This document shows positions 1 to 13,395 of a DNA stretch of 64,000 nt, one piece after another. Positions within the stretch are counted from its first letter, which is position 1. Every line of letters starts with the position of its first letter. The translations under genes and the position numbers were made by a program. The DNA lies in the NCBI GenBank assembly GCA_029582265.1, contig CM055823.1, positions 7,112,359 through 7,176,358 of the forward strand, given 5' to 3'. This stretch comes from Zoroaster sp. YZ-2022 (taxonomy: Eukaryota > Echinodermata > Asteroidea > Forcipulatida > Zoroasteridae). The notes beneath the pieces were generated by a model that saw only the letters and a list, made by a program, of their open reading frames with translations, did no database searches and had not been told where the DNA came from.

Positions 1-2570
1 GAATCACTAATATAAATTAGCTAGAGGATTGATTTCTTTGTCATTACTTCCAGCAGGGATGCTAACATGGCATGATGGCTTAAATTCAAAGAATGAGGTA
101 TGGTTAAAGATCGGTGGCGACAAAGGGAAATTCATTTAAAATGAACTTCCAATTGCCAACGTTCTTCATCCAAACTCCCAGTCAACACGGTCGTATTCGC
201 ATGCTTTGAAGGAACAGACTTTTCCGGCCAACCTGCAGCTTTACACTTCCACCAATACTGGAACAGATTGCACTACTTTCAACTCTAAGATGGCGGTAAG
301 AATGCATAATGGAATCACTTTAATCATAACCACTCATTATTTTCCTTTAGGATGAGGGTTATTAATAAAGATAATAAGTACGAACACATGTTTCTATATG
401 GTACCAAGTTTGTGACAGGTATTCTCCATGTTTTTTTTTCTTTCTAGGGACCGAACACTGAGATTATTCCATTTTGGAGATTATGAGCTCTAAAGCTGTA
501 TATGGCATCAACGGATGTAATGGTAAGTTCACATAGCAGGGTTGTCAATATTAACATTAATCAACGAAGGGTCTCAGTAATTCACTTGTTAATTTTGTTG
601 TTGTATTTTTATCTTCCTTCCTAGATACTGCTTTGCATCTACTGTAAAAGCCAGCAAGCAAGACATGCAGTATTCATACCAAGAGGCGGGGCCCATGTAT
701 AGCAAGGACGCTGGATTCAATGAAATCTGATTTGAAAGCATTTCAAGAAGATGGTGCAAAAGAAACAACGAGCAAAAGATGTCTCTTTCAGTGTTGTTCG
801 TAGAGACAATGATGCCCATTGAAATTGACCATGTAAGTTGAAGTTGTAATTTTTGTTTAATCCTTACACAGTACAATGTACATGTATTGGATTATTTACA
901 CAAATGTTACTTGGGCCAAAAAAAGAATGTGTATCCAGTAACACTGGAAGAGCAGGTGGTTAAAGAGTAGTAATATTTTATTTATGTACTGTGTGTTATA
1001 AACACTGTAAAAAAAAAATTACTTATTACTTGTAGGTACTTTTGCCATACTTTTTCCAGTCATTGTTTGCGGGACATTGTTTTTCAATATTTATTTTAAT
1101 TATTAGTGCCAACCCATATACAATCAAACATTTAGTTTTTGTCGGGTTACAATGTATCTGCAAGTGAAACATAACCTTATTTTTTTTTATTGGCCTGGTC
1201 ATTTACAGGTGGTTCTTCCTACTCTCCATATTTCCCTTTGGAGTTTATAAGAAACTCTTTGATTTGTTCGAAAATTCCTGTCACAAAACTTTGACATTAC
1301 AGTTGTGCCAAATTCAAGCAGGCAGAAACAACTGAAGAGCCTTCTCCGACCAGTTTTGAGGAACAAGTTATTGCTGAAGTCAAACGACAGGAACTGATCG
1401 AGGGCAACTTAACGAGAAACGTGAACGTCTTGAGGAGATAGAGGAGGAACTACCCTCTGCCGTTATTCATGACAGTCTGGCAGCAGACATCAGCATGCAG
1501 CAAATGAAGCCCTTAAGTTGAGGCAGGAAATAGAAAAACATGTAAGGACAATAATGCTTACAATCAAAATAAATACATGATTTGCTTAAGCAATAGCAAA
1601 TCGAGTTTCTTCCATTTCCATGTTCACTTAATTTGTTTTTTAGTACACAAATTAAATTATTGTCTGGTGTATTCTTAAAGGAAACTGAAGCAGCAACAGC
1701 AGTCTTGCGCTTCGGTACAGGTCCAGTAGCCAGTTCACTGGATAAAGTGCTCTCAACTTTCAAGATCTACAGACAGGCGTATCACGGAAAGTCTTTCGTG
1801 GGCAACCATGTCCAAAAATGCTGCAAAGGTAATGAATGCTTAGGAATGATTACATCTTCATGTGTTATCTTGTTAAATGTATCATCACATGTCATAATTC
1901 CTACCATCATCTTGATTATAAATTTCAGCTTGAAGTAATAGATGCATTAACATCGGTTCCACGGCAAAGAGTTGAGGAACATATGAAAGACATGGACAAT
2001 ATTCCTATAGCAGTACAGATGCTTTACTCGCCAAGCAGCAACTTATGTGGCATTTTCAAAAACATATTTTGAAATTTGCTGTGTGCATCAAGCTATTAAC
2101 CATGCAGAATACATTGAAGAAGTGAACATTCATCGAACGGGTATTGGTCCCCAAAGCAATTACATGACAGTACTTGCATTACAGTTGTACTAAAATGACC
2201 TGAACTATGCTCTCAAAAAATTTTCAAAATGATTTATTCTTATTTGTTCCCCAAAACTGCAGAGATCGCCATTAAAGAATTCATGTATACATATCGACAA
2301 ATGTTCCACGGTCAAAATGTGACACCGAAACTACACTTACTGAGGACCATGCAATTGAGCAGCTTCGAAGGTTCAAGGTTTGGCTTCCTAAATGAGCAGG
2401 AGGGAGCTCATCCATACAGCTTTTAACCGCAGGACTAACTGTTCATGGTATGCGAGATGACCTGCAGAGGCTGATGACAATCATGAAACGCAACCACATA
2501 AGTACAGCACCAGAAGTCAGAGCAAGAGTCATCAAGCCAATAACTGCTTACAGAAAAAGAACCCATTAGC
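1..2570 (+). pseudogene. Decayed multi-exon gene of an unnamed transposon-like repeat family
   Basis: Translated pieces on the plus strand follow one another in an order I associate with a dispersed invertebrate protein family of transposase-like character, but they are broken by frameshifts and stops. Near 85-130 is an EVWLKIGGDKG segment, then a VVFACFEGTDF segment near 190-220, both ending before a GTAAGA donor near 296. Later pieces include TLDSMKSDLKAFQEDGA (about 710-760), a Leu/His-rich piece near 1210-1310, RQAYHGKSFVGNH (about 1770-1810), a VTPKLHLL piece near 2320-2340, and MRDDLQRLMTIMKRNH near 2450-2500. Splice-like acceptors (for example TTTCTTTCTAG near 448) precede several pieces, so this was once an intron-containing gene, not a processed copy. 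In-frame stops near 150 and 285 and frame changes between adjacent motifs argue against function. I do not know an accepted family name; assignment as mobile-element-derived is inference. Confidence 0.45.
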
Positions 2571-2611
2571 ATGATATATGTCATGTACATGTACAAAAAT
2601 ACCTCATTATA

Positions 2612-2776
2612 AATACAAATATTGGATGCATAGTGCAATGTCACAGAATATAATCACGAGGTGACATCGGACTGTTCCATTTTACGAGGTGAAGCCGAGT
2701 GAAATGGAACAGTCCAGATGTCACCAGTGATTACATTCTGTGACATTGTTATACGAATGAAAGGCATCCAATATTT
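2612..2776. repeat. Long imperfect inverted repeat (hairpin)
   Basis: The left arm (ATATTGGATGC, CAATGTCACAGAAT, GGTGACATC, GGACTGTTCCATTT) is answered in reverse by AAATGGAACAGTCC, GATGTCACC, ATTCTGTGACATTG and GCATCCAATAT, around a short loop near 2685-2697. It looks like a foldback MITE or a remnant of one. It lies just downstream of the decayed gene. Confidence 0.7.
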
Positions 2777-5679
2777 TTGTTATATCTAACTCACATAGAT
2801 CCCTGTCATTTGATGCTTTTAAATCAATTTTATTACAGTTTGAAACACTTGGTTAATAGAACAAGCCCTCTCCAATGCGTCACCGTGATCTGAGACGGCG
2901 CCACATAAGTATGCACAGCCGGGTCAATGACCGCGAGCCATCCTATATTGCGCCATAGGAGAACACGTGATGTGTGTCCACCAATCATTAATTACAAAGA
3001 TCTGTGTGTGAGTTATATAAATCAAGTTATCAACTGCAAAGGGATATTCTGTTCTCTTCCTCCATGGTCTATCCAATGACAGCTGACAGCTGCTGCCCTT
3101 GCATTGACTAATTCGGCGAGACAAATTTACGGGCCACCATTTAAGTGTAACACATCCGTGTGCATGCCATGCACACAAACCCTTTTACACGCAAGTCATG
3201 ACTATACATACTTTTTCATGTCTCTGTAACTGTAAGTGTAATGCTCCGCAGTTCTGGGTAAAAATGCTTACAATTCTTTACTTGCCCATGTATTGCAACC
3301 CTTATAAATAAATCAAAAGAAGTGGATATTTAGCGGCACCGGCTAAATTTAAGTAAACAATATTTTGCCGCTACTTGTACAGCGCCCTCTATAATTGTAA
3401 AAAATATTAATTCGTCCCACATAGCTTTACAGTTACACATTTTTTTTTTCTAATTTAATTAGACTAGCCCTAGGCTAGGGCCTAATAAGGAACTAAAATG
3501 AAGCCTGCTTTAACTTGGAAAACACATTTTAAATTATACCTCCATGGTTTTAACCCGTTATTTCCAAACACAAACCAACGTTAAGCCCAACGACGTTAGG
3601 CCTACCTGATGAGTGATAACAACACGACAGACATGACAAACCCCAACTGCCAAAGGACAGGTCATTTTGGATTTGACAATGTTCATGCATGGTCTGGAGG
3701 AGGAAGTATTCCTCCTCCATAGTTCACTGTGGACAAAAAATGACAGTCATCTATTCTAACTTTAATCTAACGTTACTTAACTGTGTTACTGTGTTAATTA
3801 AAGTTCATTATTTATTTTTATATTTTATGGAAGTTGGAATTCTTTCTAGGCTACCACTTTTACCACACCATGAAAATTTCCCGTCAACAACAATGCATAA
3901 CGTTAGAGAGCTATGATTTTTATGGATGAACATGCAACAACGTCAACGAGCAACGTTAATAAAAATAAATAGTAAGCCTACTGTGTAACGTTACGCTAGC
4001 CCTAGCCTTAAATTTTACATGGATTTTGTACGTGGCGTGTGGTTGCAATTTCAATTTAAGCCCTCATTATATCGCGTGTATTATCCACGCAGAGGGGCGA
4101 CGCATGTTTGGCGAGCAACAATTTCATAGCCAATTTCACGACAACTTTCCTCAACAAAATAAAATGTCCTACACTTACCACTGGCGTTAATGTAGAAAGC
4201 AACATCTAAAGTGTCCTCACTGACGATTTGAATGACTTCGTAAGCCACTTTCATTTAGAAAAAAGGCCGTCTTCTTCGACAACCGTTAATAAAATCGCTA
4301 CTTACTAAAGCAAGGAGAACCCGCAAGAATCAGCGAAAACAACCTGGCATGGGATGAACGGCATCTGGAAAATCATTGTGGGGTCAGATAAATTATTATT
4401 CATCATAGTAACCCCAATGAATATGTGTGACATGTTGTGTAGGATCAAACAATAGGAATTTTTGAATAGCTGCGTATTTGGTAAACGGTCAACACGTCAC
4501 CAACCTGCATGCATAAATAAGTGACGTCATACACGCGGTGAAAAGATTCGGACGACAGAGGGCGTACTTTAATAACAGGTGAAACAGCCGTGTGTAGTCA
4601 GAGGCTTAATACTGTGTTTGCACCTCACGTACTGGCTAATTCTAAAAGCTGACATCAGTCTGATTTTGGTGATAACCAAATGATTGCATGTCAAATGCAC
4701 AAGGTCTATAAAATGGTTACTTGAATGTCTTGCAATAGTTATTTAAAGGTTTGCTGACATAGAAACAACAGAAATAATGTTTGTATTCAAAAGCTGTAGG
4801 CCCTACTACATTGTATGTGGGTAGGCTTGTTAGTACTCTATATTAAACCTTCAAATTAAGTTGTTAAAATGTATGGATCAAGTCTTGGAAATATAGAGCC
4901 TTCATTTGACATCAACAGAATGATCAGTTAATATTAAAGTTTGAGTGATAAATTTTATATCACGATAATATTCTTTATACAGATTCAAATGAAACAAACA
5001 ACAAAACTTTGTGATACGGCACAGTCTTGAAACTGCTTTTATTGCCAAAACATAAAACTGGTGCCAGCTGCCATGTTCTTTTATGCGATTATGCTATTGA
5101 GAACTTTTCAACTTATCGAGATATCAGTAAATTGTGATGAAAATGAGAAATTGATAGAGATTATAGTTATTAGATGGCTGCGCCAGGTTTATGGCATTGA
5201 TACCCAACCGAAACTATCATTACCTGGTTCCATTTTTTGGTTAACAACTAGTTGGTACCAGTTTGTACCAGTTTGAGGACTTTATTCTAATATGCAATTT
5301 ATGGTCACAAATAATCTATAAATCACCAAATAACCTTCTAAAAAGATAGCTTAGTGTTAGTTTTCTGAAATTTTTTACCGTAAAATGTAGAAATACTGTC
5401 AAACTGCATGCCCATTCATATTCCTGATGGCTGTTTAAAGATAGTTGCCAAAAGTACCATTGAAAATTTCCTTGTTGGCACATGGAGTGACAAAATTAGT
5501 TCCAACTCGAGGTATTGAGTGTGTAGAAAACAAACTCTGGGTGTTCGAGTGTGCATCATTTGTGATGACGTCATCACCTAAAGTTGTTAAAAGACAAGAG
5601 TTACTTCAGGAGATGTGAGTTTTCATAATATATAATTAAAAAAACATAATGTGCTATATACTGAATACATTAACTTCCG
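2777..5679. other. No gene recognised
   Basis: Short ORFs only, none with a recognisable domain or linked splice sites. The stretch is AT-rich with a few CACGTGA- and GACGTCA-like words. I see no supported gene on either strand. Confidence 0.5.
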
Positions 5680-6810
5680 GTTCAGTCATCCCATATAATT
5701 TTAAATTCTTCCAAACATAAATTCCGGTTCAATCATGTGATGTCATTCATATTTCAAAATGTTTTCCTCATAATATGGGTGTCAATTGTGCCAAATTTTG
5801 TAAAATTGTGTCTGATGTTTTCAAGATAGCAAAAGTGACTTTTTAAAACCTGCAGCTAGAGATCGCTGTTAAGAGCGATGGCGTCACCAATATATTTTTG
5901 AAAAGAGCAGATCCCACTTAACATATAAACCCGAATGGTTTTTTTTCGAGTACCTTTTCAGAGTTTTTTTTAAACTTGAACTTCCAGTTTGGACCAGAAG
6001 TAAGGGTCAAAATAGGATCATGTCTGTGTATCAAATGTCGAGTCCTCCATGTTCTGTATGATTATGAAGGAATCAAGAAAGTATCTATTGTGGTTTATGA
6101 GATATAAAATATATTGTTTTAATTATAATTATGTAATAATTCATTAGATTACATCACCATGACGTCACAATGTTACCTGGAATATATGTTAAGGTCTAAC
6201 TATGTTAAGTTTTATGGTTCTTTGAACTCCGCAACTATGTTTTGGCTATACAAATACATTTACAGAACAGTGATTCTGAATAGTTGTTCATTTAAACTTA
6301 CGGTTTCGATCGGAATGAGAGGTCAGATTAGGGTCATGTCTGTGAAACGAATTGACATAGTTCAAGGTCTTTAAGATGATGCAAAGATTGTGAAAATATC
6401 TTCTGTGGTTCATGAGATATGATTTTTTTGAATATTCAACCTCGGTTTCATCCGGAAGAAGTCAGATTGGGGTCACGTCTGTGTACGAAAATCACATAAT
6501 TCAAGATCTTTCAGATGATGCAAGATTGTGAAAATATCTTTTAAAACTGTTTTTAGCTCTGGATAAGTCTTACTGAGGAGAAGAAAAAAAAAAACTTTAA
6601 AAACGAACAATAAAGAGGTGTTTTGCTGTCGCCGAACACCCAAAAAATAACTAGGTAAAACTTGTAGCTTTGCATGGTGAGGATGATAAGTAAGACTAAT
6701 TGCGGTGACACCATGTGGAATCTCAATTGAGTAGTCACTAGAAAAATAACTGAACAATAATAAGAGATGTTCGCTGTGGCTCGAACACATGTCCAAATGT
6801 TTACACTGAA
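5680..6810. repeat. Diverged copies of the 143-bp core unit plus a hairpin tail
   Basis: Segments near 5685-5760, 5980-6110, 6290-6420 and 6440-6540 carry the same ordered words as the arrays at 18821-22902: a CTTCCGGTT-like start, AAGTAAGGGTCA, GGTCATGTCTGTG, and a GAGATAT near the end. They are followed by an A-rich tract and a hairpin of the form GGTGTTTTGC...GAACACC at about 6617-6640. This resembles an old, eroded copy of the elements at 18821 and 20093. Confidence 0.5.
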
Positions 6811-7658
6811 CAATGGATGTCGATGAGGAAATCGGACGTTTTTCCAAGAATTTAGTCAGGATTTGTTATATAAGGCATCTGACACACAGGCAACGTGTGC
6901 ACCGGAAACCCCCATGACCAGTATTTTGCTATATTAAAAAAAAATTGTCATAATGCAATATGAAATATTGTTGCCTGGAAATTTAAATATTCTGAATTTT
7001 ATGTCGGAAGGGTTGTGCTTTATATACAAAATTGGAAATTTGCTGATTGCTTAACCCCCCCTCCCAAACCCCACAGGAAAATCTCACACAGGCAATTTAC
7101 AGACAAGGAAAAACATTCACATTTCAATTGTTTAAAGCTGTCCAAAAATGTCAATGTCAATGTGAGATTTAAAATATACTAAAAACAATGGGACACTGTA
7201 ATAATCTCAGTTTAAAGCAAGATTTTATTTCAGATAAACACAATGTTTCACAGAATTGATGAGAAACAACTGCACAATGAAACGGATGATAAAGGATGCA
7301 TGTAGTGATTACACATTTCATGACATAACTACTAAAAAAGAGAGGGGTTGCAAATGAAAATCCCGGTTCATGGAACATTTCAAACATATTTAATGTTAAA
7401 AATCCGGTGATCCCTAAATCGTTTTGAGTAGTATATACTGCCTAAACACAAAGTTTTAGGGTATCTTTGGCATATTTTAAACAAAAATAAATGTTTCATG
7501 ATCGAAATTAATACATAATCAAATAGATTTTGAACCCTTTTGATATGGCTGCAACATTTTACATTTTGATTTTAACTGCTGCCAACGTTACGTACGTGTA
7601 CAAAATTCCACATCCACGGACTAATCCACGCTGACCTGAATTATTGTTAATATTATAA
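6811..7658. other. No gene recognised
   Basis: AT-rich sequence with short ORFs that carry no recognisable motif. Nothing here is supported as coding or RNA. Confidence 0.45.
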
Positions 7659-7662
7659 CTAA

Positions 7663-8687
7663 CCCCTTCTGCGGATGTGATTTAGCATCGTTGATACCCT
7701 AATTCATGTAAAAATTTTTGATTGGCTCATTCACAATATAATGTGTCATTCCAGCCAATGAATTGGAAACGAAACAACCCCGATCGTCTGTTGCATGGTT
7801 TTTAAAAATGGCAGCCACCAGATCGATACGTGATATGTACACGAATGTCAACAAGTGAAGTTTTGGATGAAATACACATCAAAATTCTGACTCGATTTAG
7901 CAGGTAGTGAATCTGAAAGTGAATCAGACAGTGGAGACTCAGCTGGACAGTGACTTTAGCGAATTTGACAGTGATTTTCGTTATCCAAAATGATCATTCA
8001 AATGGCAGTAGGGATGGCAGTGATATAGTGATACTAGTACATGTAGTACACGCGGGTCTCGGTCTCTGTTGAAATAATACTAGGCCATCTCAAAGAAGTG
8101 GCGGTGGTCATGGGCGTTCGATGGCCGTGGAGACCCCAATGGACAGGACTAGGGGCTTCGCGAAGGGCTGCTACAGTTGTAAATTGGCCCCAGCCGTGGA
8201 ATCCAGCCTGATAATGATAACGGGTTGGAATATAGACAACAGTGATGTGGTTAACACTGACTTCACTGGGCAAGGAGGGGAAGCCGAATGTCCCCAGCCA
8301 AATAATCCAAGTGAGTGGTTTGAACTGTTTTTCAAGCAAGCTGATCTTTGTGATTATTGCACATGAAACAAAACCTATATTATAGACAATATGTGGCTAG
8401 GCCTACTACTCCCAGGACCAAATTCGTCAACAATCTTCAATATTGGTGATTGGATCGACACAAAATGAGACTTTGTATAATGGAAATTTTGAATTTTAAC
8501 AAACAACCAATTGTTGCTTTTGAAGGTTACATAGCTAGAAACTATAAATAAACATGGAAAATACAATATATGAACATTTGGACATCTAAGACCAAGCTAA
8601 AATACTTCTACAGAAAATGGGTAAATTTAGTGAAAATAGCCGGCAGGGAGTTGTGGAATTTATTACAAGTGGCCGGCAGTCTAAGGG
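7663..8687 (+). mobile_element. piggyBac-like element relic with N-terminal transposase fragment
   Basis: The right border reads GCCGGCAGTCTAAGGGTTAA (TTAA at 8688-8691). The left border near 7659 reads CTAACCCCTTCTGCGG, a plausible degenerate partner with CCC next to a TTAA-like site. Between them, plus-strand translation gives an acidic Ser/Asp-rich stretch (about 7900-7990). It then gives an ORF at 8121-8366 ending in PSEWFELFFKQADLCDYC, close to the motif at which piggyBac-type transposase domains begin (hydrophobic FELFF followed by an acidic helix). A stop follows at once, and the catalytic aspartates are absent. A non-functional relic is the best reading; the family call rests on short motifs and TTAA ends. 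Confidence 0.4.
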
Positions 8688-8869
8688 TTAATGGAAATTG
8701 TTTTTGGTTACAATTTCTCTTATTAAATGTGGCACATCTTATGTGAAGTGCAGTACAAAATTGTTCAGTTGTTCATGCAAAGACTTTCGTGTCACAGGTA
8801 TACAATACAAAATTAAAAAGAAGTAGATTTGAATGATATATGAAAAAATACCTTTGTGCTGTCTCTTAA

Positions 8870-9354
8870 CCCTCCTGTTACTGTATGCCAAAACCTGCCA
8901 AATTTGCACTGTGTAGTAAGCATAGGGCCCAAAGCATTAACCTGCCAATGCATGTCATAACACTTGTATAGTAAGTACATCCACATGCCAAAACCCTTTG
9001 GAGGGTTTGGAAAGGTATTGGCACTAAGTCATAAAGTAAAGCTAAGTAATCCTCAATAAAGTTCATCCAACTGTCAAAACCTTTCAGAAGGTGCTTGAGC
9101 TTACCTGTACATAAACAGTAATCCCTAAGATATACACATTCTATCAGTATATTACTTGCCATAGGGATTTTAAATGTGACTAACAGTAAACAGTTATGTA
9201 CACAAACTATGTATAGGCCATTTGGTAGTTTACACCACACTTTCAAAACCTGCCAGTGTAGTGCATAGTGAAGCAATTACATAACCTTTCAAACCCTCCG
9301 CTGACAGAGTTTGAAAGGTGCAGTTTCACGCCAAAACTGCAATTTTATAGGAGG
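8870..9354. mobile_element. TTAA-type MITE, CAAAACC-word family
   Basis: TTAA at 8866-8869 is followed by CCCTCCTGTTACTG; the right end is ATAGGAGG followed by TTAA at 9355-9358. The interior repeats words such as TGCCAAAACC, CAAAACCCTTTGGAGGGTTT and TTTGAAAGGT in both orientations. CCC...GGG ends with a TTAA duplication are typical of the piggyBac superfamily. It has no coding capacity. Confidence 0.65.
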
Positions 9355-11165
9355 TTAAGTCACCACAACATAATTACCTAGGTAGGTTACCGAAAACAAG
9401 GATAACGTTTTAAAAACAAAAATATCAATGGTACAGTATGTCTGTTACAGTAGGAAAACAAAAACAAAACAAAATGCTTTTATACTGGTAAACATTTGGG
9501 GCATATTATTAGACCTTCACTCATAAACACAAAACAGTAGTTTTACAGTTTTGTTGTTGTTGAAAGCCAATAAGGCTCTAACACCCAGCTCGTCGTGGCA
9601 TTGTCCCTACTTCTAACACCTTGCTCATATACCAGTACACATTTTTCCAAGAAGGTCCATGCACCTTGACATCGGTGGTGGTATCTGCAGTCAAGAACAT
9701 AATGTGCCTTGTATAATGCCGTCAACTGATTTCATGATAGAGGGTCTACTTCAATTATTACTTTTTCTTTTTTGCATATGTGCAATTTTAGTGGGTTTTT
9801 TCTAGTAATTCTGTGTATGTGCCTTGTCTAAATATTTTGTACTTTATTTTATTGCTTGCTGTGTAGTAATTTCTCAGTGTATTTGTAAATTTTCCTCCCT
9901 GATTTAAATCTTCTACAATTTTTTTAAATGATAATTATTGTAACATTCTTGCAATTTGGCTTTTTGGCCACAAGATGAATGAAATATAATTCAATCATTC
10001 ATTCAATTAGATGGCTAGGGCAATGCATTTTTTCACGATGACAAAGACCACTCGTTGGTTCTATCGAAGTACCAGAACATATGGCTGTGGTATTATCTAT
10101 AACACAAAAATAGCATAAAGAAAGAAAGTGAGATTTTAAAAAATTGTTTTATGTTTTGGGGAGGTGGAATGTTGGGGAAGGAAAAGGTTGTGCTATAAAT
10201 TAAGACCTAACGTGTATATTTTGAAACTATAGTGCCAACCTCAAACATGACCTCTGTGCATACAAACTGTGATATGAATACAACCGTGACATTTTGAGGC
10301 ACACACTTTCTTATCTGAAGATTAATAATTTCCCCAAGGTACTTCAGAGATGAGGTAAAACTGAAGCAGCCACCTGCTTCGTTTCATTGCAAGGTTCACT
10401 TGAAATAAACCAGTGCAGTAACTAGGGGTATACACATGCTGTGTGAAGGAACACTTTGTTTTTGTCCTAGGGGCATTTTGGGGTGTCCATGTACCACTCT
10501 TGTGTTCAGTATGCAATATTTTAAGGTATGCATAGAAAAAGCATTGTGTATTTAGTTTTTGTGGCATTTTGGAGACTGCATGTATACAAGGGTTAAGGTT
10601 TTGTAACTAGTTACTTTAACATTACATGTGAACGTTAATTCATTATTAGTTTGCTTATTGATTTAACGTTGGATCAACTTTTATAGCATATAAATGTTGA
10701 AAGTTAGTGCTGTGAAAATTAAATATCGGGTTTAACCACTGTTAGATATAAGACATAAAAACAAAGGGGGCCACTTTGCTCGCCACGTTAGCAGTTTTTT
10801 CCAATGGTTATTTATTTAAGTACCTGAAACCGACCAAAAGTGTTTCAACATGTGAATGGACATGCAGGCTTATAATACTAGAACCATTTGAGTTGATTTA
10901 TTTAATTTTTAAATTTTTAAATTTTTTACCTCAAATTTCCATAAAAAATTGGACGGAAAAGTTACCTCACTTTTCCGTCCATTTGTTGATGGAAATGTTA
11001 GTAATTAAAAAATAATAATAATAATCAACTCAAATTATCTTTTAGGTAAGCATGCATGTCTATTCAAATGTTGAAATTCTTTTTGGGTGGTTTCAGATAT
11101 TTAAAATAAATTACAACCATTAGAAAAACTGCTAACTGACGGTAGGAAAATTTTGTTGTTTATGT
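9355..11165. other. No host gene; possible LINE 3' tail near 9540-10010
   Basis: A stretch at 9540-9990 ends in an ATGAATGAAATATAATTC-type tail, which resembles the 3' end of a non-LTR retrotransposon, but no domain can be read in it. The rest shows only short ORFs and AT-rich runs. No gene is supported. Confidence 0.35.
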
Positions 11166-11720
11166 CATAAATATTAACCCAGATAGCACATTAACGTTGA
11201 AACAATGTTGTATTAACGTTACATGCAAATGTAGTTTGCTCATTGATATTACATTCAATTAATGTGACGACGTGAACTTTTGCCCCAACGTCACATGCAA
11301 ACATGCCCAGATAACACATGAATGTTGAAACGTTTTTAATGTTTGGCTTTAATGTTACAAATGTTAATTCAACGTTATACTTTGCTCATTGAAATTATGT
11401 TCAATCAACATTAGCACAGGAACAGTGAAATGGCATGATTTACTGAAAGTTATATGCTTTTAAAGAGTATCTAGGTCATGTTTGTGTAAAAAATAAAATC
11501 ATAGTGAAAATGCTATGACAACACATGAATGTTGAAACATTTTATTAACATTTGCCCTTAATGTAACTTTAACATTATTTTAACGTTACATACAAATGTT
11601 AATTCAACATTACACGTATTTTGCTCATTGATATTAGCAACGTGAACGCGTTGAAACAACGTTGATGTTCAAAACGGGACATTCATTTCAAGTTGGTCAT
11701 TTGAAAAAGTACTCTAATAG
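11166..11720. repeat. AACGTT-word repeat element
   Basis: Words related to AACGTTGAAACA, AACGTTACATGCAAATGT and TTTGCTCATTGATATTA recur about three or four times (near 11190, 11320, 11530 and 11640). A CCAGATARCACAT word leads the first two. There are no ORFs. It looks like a non-autonomous element or tandem derivative built on the palindrome AACGTT. Confidence 0.6.
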
Positions 11721-12057
11721 AACATTGAAACAAACATAGTTAAATGGTATAATTGTGGCATATACCTGGTGGCATATAAAAGGATGAAATAAAAAAAAAT
11801 GATATTTCAAGTTGATCTTTTGGACCAAAAGTCTAGTAGAACAAAATCTTACTGAAATATTGTGATTTTACTCAAAGTAATGGTGCTTGTAGAAAGTGGA
11901 AATATCACTTTAACCACTAGATACAAATATTAAGGGATGGAGCCTCACATATGAATGCTTTACATTTGCAATGATTGTTTTAAGAAATACTGATCCTCAA
12001 AGGACATGTTTCTTATAAAAGAAACGAACAAACATGTTAGTGCAAATATCGCTTTAA

Positions 12058-12139
12058 CCCTAACTCCCTAGACAACAAAAGCAGTTGGAGGATTTTGAAG
12101 GATTTTTATTGTTCAGTAACAATGCTTAGGGAGTTAGGG
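12058..12139. mobile_element. 82-bp TTAA-flanked MITE
   Basis: TTAA (12054-12057), then CCCTAACTCCCTA, an interior, then TAGGGAGTTAGGG and TTAA (12140-12143). A second copy of the same length lies in opposite orientation at 63049-63130. The ends and TTAA site fit a piggyBac-mobilised miniature element. Confidence 0.75.
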
Positions 12140-12284
12140 TTAACCATCACTGATATTACTAAATACACATAAACAAATTCATCAGTAAATATTATTTTAG
12201 ATCATTATTTTAGATCATAGAGTAAACGACAACACTCTAAAAGATTCACACTAAACTCAATGGTTCAAATGCATAAATTCTTTT

Positions 12285-12480
12285 CCCAATTTATTGCAAT
12301 GTTGTACTCCTGTAGTAATAACTGTACAGATAATACTGCAAACAATGTCGACCTATCATGTATTTATACCCAAATTATTGCAATTTTGTACTAGTCTACT
12401 AATATTTGTACAAATAATACTGCAAACAATTAATGTTAACTTATCATGTATTTACAGTACTGATGTCACACGTCTCAACA
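12285..12480. repeat. Tandem pair of an ~85-bp unit, third copy near 13195-13290
   Basis: TTATTGCAAT...TGTAC...AATACTGCAAACAAT...TATCATGTATTTA occurs twice in tandem here. A third copy with AATATTGCAAACAATGTCAA and TACAGTACTGATGTC lies about 900 bp downstream. It is non-coding. Confidence 0.6.
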
Positions 12481-13395
12481 ATATTTTTAAAATCATATTC
12501 TTAGTGTCTTGATCATCTACTAGTATATCAATCGGGGTGATTTTGACTAGCTAGGTGGCAGTAGACTTGGTAATTTTATTTCCCATTGTTCACGTTATTC
12601 TGAGCATAGTGCACATTGCATTCCGAACAATGGGAAACCTGGTTTAAAGTGTTCTGTTTTAGTGTGACTCATGCGCCATATGAAAGCCCGTAATGTGACT
12701 TCTAAAACCAATGACATCATTACCTCTGTAAATATTATTTTATGAACATTTTTAGTCTAATCTGCGAAGATTATGATGTAGTCGATATAAACTTTGGGTA
12801 GAATGTGGTACAATCCTTTGTCCTCAAACACAAAACCCTTTATCACGATAGCAATAAAGTGTTCTGTTGTCATTCAGCTTTTAATCCGTGGTGGTTTCGC
12901 TTGTAAGGGAAATTGCTGGACTGTACACATTGGTATGATTGCCGGTGACGACGTAGTGTTTGTACACATGGGTTGATTCTGCAATACGATGTTTCTTTGC
13001 GTTTGTTTGAATCATTTGAGAATCATTGCACATTTAATGGAAGGGCATTGACTTGATTCGTTACATACAAACTCTCAAACAATGAAATTTGTGTGTACAA
13101 TGATTACAGTTCATGTTTTAAGTTTATTTCAATGTATCGTAACTTTATAAATACCAAAACAAAGAGCCCCTGTGTTCTTTTTGCGAACACTTCATTTACA
13201 ACTAATATTGCAAACAATGTCAACTTATCATGTGTTTACAGTACTGATGTCGCACATCTCAATAAAATTTGTTATCATCTATATCAATGGGGTCTTTGAA
13301 ACAGCAGACTTAGATGCTAATTTTTTTGAACAGTGAAAAAAACCCTGATCAGTTGCCAGCTAGCATCCTAAAGTCTCCCACTCAGGTTCTCATCT

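Noticed and set aside
8034..8339. 101-codon minus-strand ORF
   Set aside because: Shadow of the plus-strand piggyBac-like fragment, which has the recognisable motif.
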